This document shows, one piece after another, positions 55,019 through 63,893 of a stretch of 64,000 nt of DNA (position 1 is its first letter; every line of letters begins with the position of its first letter). Source of the DNA: Flavobacterium crocinum. GTDB taxonomy: Bacteria; Bacteroidota; Bacteroidia; Flavobacteriales; Flavobacteriaceae. The stretch lies in NCBI RefSeq assembly GCF_003122385.1, contig NZ_CP029255.1, positions 1 to 64,000 on the forward strand. Direction: 5' to 3'. The notes below the pieces were generated by a model, which did no database searches, was not told where the DNA came from, and was given only the letters and a program-made list of their open reading frames with translations. The translations under genes and the position numbers were made by a program.

Positions 55019-55759
55019 ATGAAACAGTTTCAGTATTTTATCATTCTACAGCTTATTGTTTTTCTACTATTCTCCATTTCTTTAAAAGCTCAAATAATCA
55101 TTGATGCCAATCTAACTGAATGGGGTGATTACAAAAACATGCAATTTGACAAAGAAAATAAGCTTTACTACGCCTTCAAAAAAGACAATCAATTCTTGTA
55201 TTTCGCTATTTTAAAAAAAGACAATTCGTCCAAATTTTTAGGTGGTGGCGTTCAGTTATACTTTTCTCAAAAACAAAAAGATACTACTTCTCTACAAATC
55301 CTTTTTGCCAATAGCTTTAAAGATCCTGTTACTAATCAGAACCAGAGATACAATCACGATTATTTTACTGTAAAAAACTTAACTCCAAATTCCCATCAGC
55401 AACTAACAACAAATAATGAAACTGGTATTTTATTAGAATGGAACATTACCGACATTAAATATCTTGTAGTAAACGGAGATGTTTTAGACACAAAGGCCAC
55501 ACCTCCAGATCCAAATATTTTTAGTGCCGAGATTCAAATACCACTAGAACATCTTCAAAAATATAAAACAGACGAAACGATTAATTTTGGCATTGCATTG
55601 CGGGGAACAAGCTTCAGAATAAATCCCACACTTTTATTGCAAATGCGTAAAAGTACTATTAATAGTCAATATCCTTACAGTCAGGAATCCTTGGATAGAT
55701 TAATAGCCTCATCGTTTTTTGAAACAATAGATCTAAAATCGGTTCCTTTTGTCAATTAG
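55019..55759 (+). CDS. Secreted CBM9-like domain protein
   Basis: This 246-residue exported protein has a signal peptide (FLLFSISLKAQ end) and one beta-rich domain. The features IIIDANLTEWGDYKN, LYYAFKKDNQFLYFAI and a late AEIQIPLEHL match the carbohydrate-binding module 9-like fold found in secreted and periplasmic proteins. Sugar binding is not proved; many such domains bind other ligands. The large TonB-receptor-like gene begins about 30 bp downstream, so the two probably form one unit and may act on the same ligand at the outer membrane. Confidence 0.78.
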   Translation: MKQFQYFIILQLIVFLLFSISLKAQIIIDANLTEWGDYKNMQFDKENKLYYAFKKDNQFLYFAILKKDNSSKFLGGGVQLYFSQKQKDTTSLQILFANSFKDPVTNQNQRYNHDYFTVKNLTPNSHQQLTTNNETGILLEWNITDIKYLVVNGDVLDTKATPPDPNIFSAEIQIPLEHLQKYKTDETINFGIALRGTSFRINPTLLLQMRKSTINSQYPYSQESLDRLIASSFFETIDLKSVPFVN

Positions 55760-55789
55760 TCTTTGTGCAATCATTTATATAAAATACCC

Positions 55790-58576
55790 GTGATAATCGA
55801 TTTTCGTTCTGTTTTCAACACAAAACAATTTCATCTATTTTATTTCTTATTTTTTTTAAGCTTATTTTCTTTCAACACAAAAGCAATTGGTCAAACTGCT
55901 CCTGTGGCACTTCGTAATGTTACAGGTATAATACGTGATTCTTTAAACAAACCCGTAGCCGGCGCAGAAGTCCGATTGATTTCAGCTAAAGATACTTTGA
56001 AAGCCATCACAAACACTTACGGCTTTTATGGTTTTCCAAAAGTAAAATCAGCCGACTTTCTATTAAGCATAAAAGCTTTAGGGCATCATTCTTTTAATCG
56101 AAAATATTTTAATAACGACACTAAAACAGTAATCAATATTCCATCTATTCGACTAGGAATTCAGGAAGAACAATTAGAAACCGTAACTATCAAAAGATTA
56201 AAAGGTCCAACTATAAAAGGCGACACAACAGAATTTTGGGCAAAAGATTATATTGTTCGTGATTATGCCCGTCTTGAAGATTTATTAAAGCGAATGGAAG
56301 GTGTACGAATCGATCCCGACGGAAGCCTGTTTTACAACAACCAAATTGTAGCAAAAGCGCTTTTTAATGGAACCGAATATTTTTCCGGTTCAGTTAAAGA
56401 AGCCATAAAAGAATTGCCTGCCGATATTATAGAACGCATTCAGATCATCGATATGGACGAATCTGGTTTTAATGCAAAAAAAACAAAAACAGAGAATTCT
56501 ACAAAAGTACTTAACATTGTAACCAAACCCGACAAATCTGCCGGAAAAACGTATGATTTTACTACCGAGCAAGGCTCTCAGTCAAGAAGCCGGTTTATGG
56601 GAAAGTTGAAATCTATAGACCAGACAAATCAATTTTCAGCTAAATTGAATTATCAACAAGAGCCATTAGGAATCAGGTACACCCCCATCCCAGGTTCAAT
56701 TTCAGAACAAAACTTTGAAATTAGAAATAATTATAATTCTCCCGATTTCTCAAACGGACAGCTTAAAAAGCTGAATACTGGTCTAGGAAAAAGCCTTAAA
56801 ATCAAAAAACTTAAACTGTTTACAGAATTAAACTATGCCCAGACTCTGGATAAACATTCAAGACAAACTATTGGAGAAACCTACTACGAACAAGGTACTT
56901 TGCGAAAAAAAACAATGCAAGAATCTGACAGCAAAAATCACAATCTAAACTCTTTTACCACTTTCAATTTTTTGGGTGAAAAGCAAACTCTTATGGGAAA
57001 CCTGAGAATTGATGCAGATAAAAATGAATCAACTCAGTTAGGTCAGAATTTACAATCCGGAATTATAAATAACCTTGAAGATACTAATTCTAAAACAAAC
57101 TTAAAAAACTTAAAATATAGTCTATACAGTCAGTACACCCGAAACTTTACAAAAAAACTTGCTCTTTCATCTAACTTAATGAGTTCATACAACAACAGCA
57201 ATTCTAATGTTAATTCCCGTACGGCTATTTACAAAGACACACTAAACACAGTCACTGCAGACAGTATACTTCATCAACTGCAAAATTTAAAAACCACAAA
57301 TTTTTCCAGTGCCCTAAACAATTCCCTAAATTGGAATTACAACAAACAATTAAAATTTATAACCAGACTTGGCTTCACATCAAACCTAAATTTAAATGAA
57401 AACAAATCTTTTGTAAAGGAAAACGAAACAGTAAATTTTAATTCAACATTAAGTTTCTTTCAAAATGATGCAGCCTATTCTGTACCCGTTTCCTTTCAGA
57501 CAGAATACAGTCTGAAAAATGGCATTACATTTTCTCCAATATTTGGACTGACAAGCAAATGGCTTGATGGCGAAGTTGGATTAAGCAAAACTTCTATTAG
57601 CCGTTATGATTTATTACCTGAAACATCTTTCAAAATTAAATACACCTCAAAAATTGGAAATATAGAAGCTACCATAAGACAATTTTTCACTCAGCCAACG
57701 TTAATTTCGCTCAATCCAATTCCGAATTACAGAACCCCTTACAATATCAACATTGGAAATCCAGATTTAAAGAACTCAGAAAACTTGAGTTACTCATTTA
57801 TTTTCAGTAATTTTTTCAAAAAAATACAATTCAATGCATATATTAACTATTCTTATCTAACCACTAAAAATGGTATTGGTGTTATAACCGACTCTGAAAT
57901 AGATCCTGAAAAAAACACCTTTACCACTACCAATACCTACTCGAATATTGACGGGAAGAAATTAAATCTGCTTAATTTTAATTTCACTAAAATATTCTCA
58001 AAATTAAACCTCCAATTCAACGGAACATTTAAACAATCTGATAATCCCTATTTTCTGAATTCTGAATTAGCACTCCGAAAATCTCTTTCGCAACTTTGGG
58101 AAACTAATTTTATATTTAATCCTAAAGAATGGATGGAAATCAACGGAGGTTTATCCTATTCATCAGATACAGATCACAATACCGCATCGACCGCAAAAAC
58201 TTATAATCAGTTGTTTAATGCTACTACCACTTTAAAATTATTTTTAGGAGAAACCTGGAACATCAATCTTTATTTCCAGCAAAATCTGAACAAGACTTCA
58301 AATGTTGCCAATAAAATGTCTCCAACGATACTGAATATGAATATCGAGAAACGGATCTTCAAGCAGAAAAACGGTATAATAAGTTTGGTTGTAATGGATT
58401 TGGCGAGACAAAATTACCTGCTTAATTACAATAGTTTTGATAATGGATACCAACAGACCTTTACCAACAAAAACAGTAATTATTTTATTCTGCAGTTTTC
58501 TTGGAGACCCGAATTCTGGGGAAAAAGTAAATTTGATAAAGGAAATGGAAGAAACGGAAACGGCAGTTTTAAATAA
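55790..58576 (+). CDS. Outer-membrane beta-barrel protein with CarboxypepD_reg-like and plug-like domains
   Basis: This protein of about 928 residues begins with a signal peptide (YFLFFLSLFSFNTKAIGQ). It has a carboxypeptidase-regulatory-like domain (VTGIIRDSLNKPVAGAEVRL), a plug-like region (DYARLEDLLKRMEGVRIDPDG, given by its ends) and a long beta-barrel with many alternating strands ending in FSWRPEFWG. This is the layout of TonB-receptor-like outer-membrane proteins of the OMP_b-brl_3 type. No ATG precedes the signal segment; a GTG at 55790 or a TTG at 55763 are the possible starts and I chose the GTG. The substrate is unknown. Partner gene: the CBM9-like protein upstream. Confidence 0.83.
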   Translation: MIIDFRSVFNTKQFHLFYFLFFLSLFSFNTKAIGQTAPVALRNVTGIIRDSLNKPVAGAEVRLISAKDTLKAITNTYGFYGFPKVKSADFLLSIKALGHHSFNRKYFNNDTKTVINIPSIRLGIQEEQLETVTIKRLKGPTIKGDTTEFWAKDYIVRDYARLEDLLKRMEGVRIDPDGSLFYNNQIVAKALFNGTEYFSGSVKEAIKELPADIIERIQIIDMDESGFNAKKTKTENSTKVLNIVTKPDKSAGKTYDFTTEQGSQSRSRFMGKLKSIDQTNQFSAKLNYQQEPLGIRYTPIPGSISEQNFEIRNNYNSPDFSNGQLKKLNTGLGKSLKIKKLKLFTELNYAQTLDKHSRQTIGETYYEQGTLRKKTMQESDSKNHNLNSFTTFNFLGEKQTLMGNLRIDADKNESTQLGQNLQSGIINNLEDTNSKTNLKNLKYSLYSQYTRNFTKKLALSSNLMSSYNNSNSNVNSRTAIYKDTLNTVTADSILHQLQNLKTTNFSSALNNSLNWNYNKQLKFITRLGFTSNLNLNENKSFVKENETVNFNSTLSFFQNDAAYSVPVSFQTEYSLKNGITFSPIFGLTSKWLDGEVGLSKTSISRYDLLPETSFKIKYTSKIGNIEATIRQFFTQPTLISLNPIPNYRTPYNINIGNPDLKNSENLSYSFIFSNFFKKIQFNAYINYSYLTTKNGIGVITDSEIDPEKNTFTTTNTYSNIDGKKLNLLNFNFTKIFSKLNLQFNGTFKQSDNPYFLNSELALRKSLSQLWETNFIFNPKEWMEINGGLSYSSDTDHNTASTAKTYNQLFNATTTLKLFLGETWNINLYFQQNLNKTSNVANKMSPTILNMNIEKRIFKQKNGIISLVVMDLARQNYLLNYNSFDNGYQQTFTNKNSNYFILQFSWRPEFWGKSKFDKGNGRNGNGSFK

Positions 58577-58698
58577 ACAATGCTAAAAAAAAAAATTTGA
58601 TTCTCTAACTATTATTTAAAAAAGAAATTCTCCTACAAAATAAAAACTTTCCTAAATTCGTTTAGAAAATAATAAATCACTAATCCCAAATTAGTCCT

Positions 58699-59202
58699 AT
58701 GAAAAACCTACTATTATTGTCATCACTTCTGATGATGACGTGCTCCGTATGGGCACAATCTGCTACTGGCTATTTTGACAAAGCAATGAAAAAAGCTGAA
58801 GCCGGAAACACCAAAGGCGCTATAGCCGATTACACCAAAGCCATCAGCATGAATTCTAAATTTGTCGAAGCTTACCAAAACCGTGGTGTAGCCAAATACA
58901 AATTAAACGATTTGAAAGGTGCCGAAGCCGATTTCAGCAAAACCATCGAATTGGATAACATGAATGCCGATGCTTTCACAGGAAGAGCCAATGTGTATTA
59001 CAAATTGAAAAATTACAAAAACGCGATCGATGATTGTACCTCTTCTTTAGGTTTAAACCCGAAAGATTACATCGCTTACAATTTAAGAGGTTTGGCGTAT
59101 AATGAAAATGGCGACAAAAGAAACGCCTGCAAAGATTTCACTAAAGCAATCGAATTAGGAAGTCAAAGCGCCATAAAAAACAAAGCTAATTACTGCAAAT
59201 AA
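58699..59202 (+). CDS. Exported TPR-repeat protein
   Basis: This 167-residue protein has a signal peptide (MKNLLLLSSLLMMTCSVWAQ) followed by four tetratricopeptide-type repeats, for example AGNTKGAIADYTKAISMN and LKGAEADFSKTIELD. Such proteins act as periplasmic protein-protein interaction scaffolds. No partner is evident. Its GC content and codon use are slightly higher than those of the neighbours, by eye. A terminator follows at 59215. Confidence 0.88.
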   Translation: MKNLLLLSSLLMMTCSVWAQSATGYFDKAMKKAEAGNTKGAIADYTKAISMNSKFVEAYQNRGVAKYKLNDLKGAEADFSKTIELDNMNADAFTGRANVYYKLKNYKNAIDDCTSSLGLNPKDYIAYNLRGLAYNENGDKRNACKDFTKAIELGSQSAIKNKANYCK

Positions 59203-59214
59203 TTAAATATTAAA

Positions 59215-59250
59215 AAACAGCCTTCATAAACACACCTGAAGGCTGTTTCT
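59215..59250 (+). terminator. Terminator of the TPR protein gene
   Basis: AAACAGCCTTCA (59215-59226) and TGAAGGCTGTTT (59237-59248) form a perfect 12-bp stem with a 10-base loop and a T-rich tail. Confidence 0.9.
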
Positions 59251-59364
59251 GTTTTATTATCAAAGTAATAAATTTCTTAAGAAAAAAATACCTGATTTTA
59301 GGTAAAAAATATATTTTAAATACATAAACCTCTAATTCTCTATCTTTTTAATGTGGTTTTAAGG

Positions 59365-59392
59365 TTGTTTATTAGATTTTGTTTTACATTTG
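59365..59392 (+). promoter_or_regulatory. Promoter of the CarH-like regulator gene
   Basis: -33 TTG (59365-59367), a 17-bp spacer and -7 TACATTTG (59385-59392) lie 18 bp before the start codon. Confidence 0.65.
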
Positions 59393-59410
59393 TCGACCTA
59401 ATCGCGAAAA

Positions 59411-60310
59411 ATGATAAACAATATAAAAACTGTTTTCAGCATAAAAGATCTTGAGAACTTATCTGGAATTAAAGCGCACACCATACGCATCTGGGAAAAG
59501 AGATACAATATCCTTGAACCAATGCGAACGGATACTAACATACGATTTTATAATCTGCATAATTTACAGAAACTCTTAAACATCACGTTATTACACGAAT
59601 ATGGTTATAAGATTTCTAAAATAGCAACGTATCCGGAAGAAAAGATACCGCAATTGGTACGCGAAATCATTTCTAAGAAAAATTCACAGAATTACGCCAT
59701 TACTTCTTTCAAAATGGCGATGATGAATTTTGATCAGGAATTATTCTTCAATACATTCGATTGGCTTATTTCTGAAAAGACTTTCAAAGAAGTTTTTAAA
59801 GAACATTTTTTACCGCTGTTAAAAGAGCTTGGGTTGTTGTGGCAATCTGAAACCATCACACCTGCAAATGAACATTTTATGAGTCATTTGATCAAGCAGA
59901 AAATATTGATTTACACCGAAAGTCTTCAAATCAGAAAACCAACCAAAACCGATAGAATTTTTGTTTTATCGCTTCCACTAAATGAAATTCACCAAATCGG
60001 ATTATTGTATCTACAATATGAAATTCTTGACAGAGGCTATAAAACCATTTATTTGGGCGAAAGCATGCCAATTGAAAACCTTCAGGATTTAACGAGACAT
60101 TTTGAGAATATTACGTTTATTTCTTTCATGACCGTTCAGCCGGATCGAAGCGTAATCAATCAGTACGTAAAATCGATGGGACAGAAATTGTTGCAGAAAA
60201 ACAACGAAATCTGGCTTATGGGTAAAATGGTAGAACATATTGATCAAAATGGCTTATCAGAAAGAATCCGCATTTTTGATTCGATGGAAGAAACTATTAA
60301 CATGATCTAG
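59411..60310 (+). CDS. MerR-family regulator with B12-binding domain (CarH/LitR type)
   Basis: This 299-residue protein has an N-terminal MerR winged helix (FSIKDLENLSGIKAHTIRIWEKRY), a four-helix segment and a C-terminal cobalamin-binding Rossmann domain. Both signatures of the light-sensing CarH group are present: Wx9EH (Trp144 to Glu154-His155) and ExHxxG (Glu192-His194-Gly197, with His194 the expected lower cobalt ligand). CarH tetramers bound to adenosylcobalamin repress carotenoid genes in the dark and fall apart in light. The gene stands directly before crtI, crtB and crtZ, which strongly suggests the same function here. Confidence 0.92.
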   Translation: MINNIKTVFSIKDLENLSGIKAHTIRIWEKRYNILEPMRTDTNIRFYNLHNLQKLLNITLLHEYGYKISKIATYPEEKIPQLVREIISKKNSQNYAITSFKMAMMNFDQELFFNTFDWLISEKTFKEVFKEHFLPLLKELGLLWQSETITPANEHFMSHLIKQKILIYTESLQIRKPTKTDRIFVLSLPLNEIHQIGLLYLQYEILDRGYKTIYLGESMPIENLQDLTRHFENITFISFMTVQPDRSVINQYVKSMGQKLLQKNNEIWLMGKMVEHIDQNGLSERIRIFDSMEETINMI

Positions 60311-60315
60311 TTTTA

Positions 60316-60351
60316 TTTTGTTTAAAGTTTTTCTATATTTGTTAAACAAAT
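60316..60351 (+). promoter_or_regulatory. crtI promoter overlapped by a palindromic operator candidate
   Basis: A -7 box TATATTTG (60334-60341) is overlapped by the perfect palindrome ATTTGTTAAACAAAT (60337-60351), which runs into the crtI ATG at 60350. A related half-site TTTTGTTTAAA lies at 60316-60326. These fit the nnTnnACAnnn pattern reported for CarH operators when read on the proper strand. Binding is inferred. Confidence 0.55.
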
Positions 60352-61816
60352 GAGAAAAACAATCAAAATAATAGGATCTGGCTTTTCCTCCCTAGCCGCC
60401 GCTTGTTATCTTGCCCATCAAGGAAACAGCGTCACTATTTATGAAAAAAATCCAACGATTGGAGGACGTGCCCGTCAATTCAAAAAAGACGGTTTCACTT
60501 TTGATATGGGACCAAGCTGGTATTGGATGCCTGATGTTTTTGAACGTTTCTTTCGGGATTTTGACAAAAAACCTTCCGATTATTATGAACTAGTAAAACT
60601 CAATCCGGCTTATCGTGTTTATTTCGGCATAAATGATTTTATCAGCATTTATGACAATTTGGAAGAAATCAAATCTACTTTTGAAACTATCGAAAAAGGA
60701 AGCGGCCAAAAACTGGAAACCTTTATCAATCAAGCCAAAAGCAATTATGATATTGCTATAAAAGATTTGGTCTATCGACCGGGAGTTTCTCCATTGGAAT
60801 TAATTACAAAAGAAACTGCTTTAAAACTCAATCAGTTTTTAGGAAATGTCAGTGCGGATATTCGAAAGAAATTCAAAAATGAAAAACTAATTCAGATTTT
60901 GGAATTTCCAGTTTTATTTCTCGGAGCAAAACCAACTAAAACACCATCATTTTATAATTTTATGAATTACGCCGATTTCGGTCTTGGAACCTGGCATCCA
61001 AAAACGGGAATGTTTGATGTTATTCGCGGAATCGAAAAACTGGCTTTAGAACTTGGCGTAACCATTAAAACCAATTCTCCAATCGAAAAAATAATCGTTG
61101 AAGATAAAACCGCAACCGGAATTGTAATTAATGGAAAAATCCTTAAAGCAGATATTGTTTTAAGCGGAGCCGATTATCAGTATACCGAAACTTTGTTAGA
61201 AAAAGAACACCGCACTTATTCTGATAAATATTGGGAAAGCAGAATCTTTGCACCTTCTTCGCTCCTGTTTTTTATTGGTTTCAATAAAAAAATAGAAAAC
61301 ATTTCGCATCACGCCTTATTTTTCGATACCGATTTTGATCAGCATGCGATTGATATTTATGATCATCCAAAATGGCCAAATGAACCTTTGTTTTATGCCA
61401 ATTTTCCATCCAAAACAGATTTGACTTGTGCACCAGACGGAATGGAAACCGGTTTTTTCTTAATTCCGCTTGCACCTGGAATTGAAGATAATGAAGCACT
61501 AAGAGAAGAATATTTCGAAAAGATAATCACTCGTTTTGAACAACTTACGCAACAAGAAATTAGAAATAACATTATCTTTAAGGAATCGTTCTGTAAAAAT
61601 GACTTTGTAACCGATTATAACGCTTACAAAGGAAATGCTTACGGAATGGCCAATACTTTATTGCAAACGGCTTTTCTGCGACCGAAACTAAAAAGCAAAA
61701 AAGTTCGTAACTTATATTTTACAGGACAATTAACTGTTCCCGGCCCGGGTGTTCCACCTGCGTTAATTTCTGGAAAACTAGCCGCTGAATTAATTCAAAA
61801 ATCTTTAAGATCGTAA
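60350..61816 (+). CDS. crtI: Phytoene desaturase
   Basis: CrtI desaturates phytoene to lycopene. The 488-residue protein has the N-terminal FAD dinucleotide-binding motif (IIGSGFSSLAAACYLAHQG, then YEKNPTIGGRARQF), the DMGPSWYWMPDVF block, and the C-terminal GPGVPPALISGKLAAE motif shared by carotenoid desaturases. Length is normal. It starts 40 bp after the CarH-like gene and crtB follows after 4 bp, so crtI and crtB are translated from one transcript. The start codon overlaps an operator-like palindrome, implying a very short leader. Confidence 0.95.
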   Translation: MRKTIKIIGSGFSSLAAACYLAHQGNSVTIYEKNPTIGGRARQFKKDGFTFDMGPSWYWMPDVFERFFRDFDKKPSDYYELVKLNPAYRVYFGINDFISIYDNLEEIKSTFETIEKGSGQKLETFINQAKSNYDIAIKDLVYRPGVSPLELITKETALKLNQFLGNVSADIRKKFKNEKLIQILEFPVLFLGAKPTKTPSFYNFMNYADFGLGTWHPKTGMFDVIRGIEKLALELGVTIKTNSPIEKIIVEDKTATGIVINGKILKADIVLSGADYQYTETLLEKEHRTYSDKYWESRIFAPSSLLFFIGFNKKIENISHHALFFDTDFDQHAIDIYDHPKWPNEPLFYANFPSKTDLTCAPDGMETGFFLIPLAPGIEDNEALREEYFEKIITRFEQLTQQEIRNNIIFKESFCKNDFVTDYNAYKGNAYGMANTLLQTAFLRPKLKSKKVRNLYFTGQLTVPGPGVPPALISGKLAAELIQKSLRS

Positions 61817-61820
61817 AAAA

Positions 61821-62660
61821 ATGAAATCACTATTCGACGCCGTTTCTTTCAAATGCAGTAAGCTGGTTACCAAAAACTACAGCTCTTCATTTTCGATTGC
61901 CGTAAAAATTTTGTCACCAAGTATACGCGATGCCATTTACAGTATTTACGGATTTGTTCGCTTTGCTGACGAAATTGTAGACTCTTTTCACGATTATGAA
62001 AAAGAATACTTAATCGACGATTTCGAAAAAGAATACTACAAAGCAATGGAATTAGGAATCAGCCTAAACCCTATTTTAAATTCTTTTCAGCATACTGTAA
62101 AAGAATACAATATCACCGATGATCTCGTTCAGGCTTTTTTAAAAAGTATGAAACTTGATCTTATAAAATCAACTTACAACACCCAAACCGAATATGCCGA
62201 TTATATTTACGGTTCAGCAGATGTTGTGGGTCTAATGTGCTTAAAGGTTTTTGTTGCTGGAAAAGAGCATAAATACGAGCAATTGAAAGCAGAAGCCATG
62301 CGTTTAGGATCAGCTTTTCAGAAAGTGAATTTTTTGAGGGATTTAAAAGACGACAACACCATTTTAAACCGGACTTATTTTCCAGGCGTTAATCTTAACA
62401 ATTTCAATGAAGATTCAAAAACGCAAATCATCAAAGAAATAGAAGAAGATTTCCGCATTGCTTATCAGGGAATTGTAAAATTGCCTATCGAAGCCAAATT
62501 CGGAGTTTATACAGCTTATGTTTACTACAGAAAACTGCTCAAAAAACTTAAAAATACACCATCGCACGAAATTGGAAATGCGAGAATTAGAGTTTCTAAT
62601 TATACAAAAGCGGGACTTTTGGCACAGTCGTTTGTGACTTATAAGCTGAAGCTGGTGTAA
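61821..62660 (+). CDS. crtB: Phytoene synthase
   Basis: CrtB condenses two geranylgeranyl diphosphates to phytoene. The 279 residues carry both Asp-rich motifs of the squalene/phytoene synthase family: the first in RFADEIVDSF near residue 50 and the second in NFLRDLKDD near 170. The segment AMRLGSAFQKVNFLRD is typical. The gene is coupled to crtI by a 4-bp spacer. A palindromic repeat of about 100 bp separates it from crtZ. Confidence 0.95.
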   Translation: MKSLFDAVSFKCSKLVTKNYSSSFSIAVKILSPSIRDAIYSIYGFVRFADEIVDSFHDYEKEYLIDDFEKEYYKAMELGISLNPILNSFQHTVKEYNITDDLVQAFLKSMKLDLIKSTYNTQTEYADYIYGSADVVGLMCLKVFVAGKEHKYEQLKAEAMRLGSAFQKVNFLRDLKDDNTILNRTYFPGVNLNNFNEDSKTQIIKEIEEDFRIAYQGIVKLPIEAKFGVYTAYVYYRKLLKKLKNTPSHEIGNARIRVSNYTKAGLLAQSFVTYKLKLV

Positions 62661-62697
62661 TTAGATAACGGTTTATCGCAATCAATTAAGCCTACAG

Positions 62698-62803
62698 TTT
62701 GTCATCCTGAGGAACGAAGGATCCTCGCAAGTAGCTCGACAAAGATTGTCGATTTAGATTGTGGAGTTTCTCGCGAAGATTCTTCCTGCGTCAGAATGAC
62801 AAG
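62698..62803. repeat. Palindromic dispersed repeat between crtB and crtZ
   Basis: The left arm TTTGTCATCCTGAGGAACGA and the inverted right arm (TTGTCATTCTGACGCAGGAA read on the minus strand) extend about 30 bp each, with ATCCTCGC/ATCTTCGC inner parts and an internal CGACAAAGATTGTCG stem. The form is that of a non-autonomous palindromic element. It creates a false N-terminal extension of crtZ. Confidence 0.82.
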
Positions 62804-62902
62804 ATTGGGGAAATTAAAAAATCTTTTAGAGTCAATCTTTTATCATCTAAAGCAAAACTCAAAAGAAATAAAATCATAATTTTAATTTACAACATTTATA
62901 AA

Positions 62903-63343
62903 ATGATTTCTTTTTTAATCTTTATAGGCGTTTTTCTGTTTATGGAATGTGTTACCTGGCTTACGCACAAATACGTAATGCACGGTTTTATGTGGTATTT
63001 TCATGCCGATCACCATCAACCGAAATACGAGGATACATTTGAACGCAACGACATTTTCTTTGTCATTTTTGCCATTCCGAGTATTCTCCTGTTTTATTTT
63101 GGTGTTCAGGGCGGATTTAATTATTTGTTTTTCATTGCATGCGGTGTTACGCTTTATGGCGTTTGTTATTTTTTAATTCACGATGTTTTGATTCATCAGC
63201 GTTTTAAATGGTTTAAAAACACGAAAAACAAATACCTCATCGGACTGAGAAAAGCGCATAAAATACACCACAAACACCTTGGAAAAGAAAAAGGAGAATG
63301 TTTCGGAATGTTGTTTGTACCATTTAAGTATTATAAAATGTAA
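62903..63343 (+). CDS. crtZ: Beta-carotene hydroxylase
   Basis: CrtZ hydroxylates beta-carotene at C3 and C3' to give zeaxanthin. The 146-residue di-iron membrane protein begins MISFLIFIGVFLFME and has the histidine clusters HKYVMHGFMWYFHADHH and HDVLIHQRF plus KAHKIHHKHLG that ligate the irons. I use the ATG at 62903; an upstream TTG at 62759 would add 48 residues partly encoded by the palindromic repeat. Lycopene cyclase (crtY), needed between CrtI and CrtZ, is not in this window. Confidence 0.94.
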   Translation: MISFLIFIGVFLFMECVTWLTHKYVMHGFMWYFHADHHQPKYEDTFERNDIFFVIFAIPSILLFYFGVQGGFNYLFFIACGVTLYGVCYFLIHDVLIHQRFKWFKNTKNKYLIGLRKAHKIHHKHLGKEKGECFGMLFVPFKYYKM

Positions 63344-63374
63344 CTTGATTAGTAACATTTACAACAACTGATTT

Positions 63375-63884
63375 ATGAAACTATACAAAATAGCAACCGT
63401 TCAATATGTAAATGCCAGCGTTGAAGACTGCTGGGATTTTTTCTCCAGTCCAAAAAACCTGCAGACTATTACGCTTGATAATATGAATTTTGAAATTAAA
63501 GATTTTGACGAAAAGCGAATGTATCACGGACAAATTATAACTTATACTTTAAGACCGCTTTTAGGAATCAAAATTTCCTGGGTTACTGAAATCACTGCCT
63601 GTAAAGAAAACCAGTATTTTATCGATGTTCAGCGCTTTGGGCCATATAAATTATGGCATCACAAACACTTTTTTGAACGAACTCCAGACGGCGGAACCAA
63701 AATGACAGATATCGTTCATTATGCACTTCCTCTTGGAATTTTGGGACGTTTAATGAATAAATTAATTGTTAGAAATAAACTGAAAACCATTTTTGATTTC
63801 AGATACAACAAGATCGAAGAATTGTTCAATTCCAAATCACAACCCAAGATTATTCAAATTAACGCAGAGCAAAAGAGTATATAA
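63375..63884 (+). CDS. SRPBCC-fold (START-like) protein in the carotenoid cluster
   Basis: This 169-residue protein has no signal peptide. It shows the polyketide-cyclase/START-like fold: VQYVNASVEDCWDFFSSPKN, then a beta sheet containing ITYTLRPLLGIKISW and WHHKHFFERTPDGGTKMTD, and a C-terminal helix. Members bind hydrophobic ligands in a central cavity. Its position 31 bp after crtZ suggests it handles a carotenoid or membrane lipid; this is inference. I do not recognise a characterised close relative. Confidence 0.8.
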   Translation: MKLYKIATVQYVNASVEDCWDFFSSPKNLQTITLDNMNFEIKDFDEKRMYHGQIITYTLRPLLGIKISWVTEITACKENQYFIDVQRFGPYKLWHHKHFFERTPDGGTKMTDIVHYALPLGILGRLMNKLIVRNKLKTIFDFRYNKIEELFNSKSQPKIIQINAEQKSI

Positions 63885-63893
63885 ATTTTATTT

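Noticed and set aside
62759..62902. N-terminal extension of CrtZ
   Set aside because: It starts at a TTG inside a palindromic repeat, and the hydroxylase core begins at the ATG at 62903.
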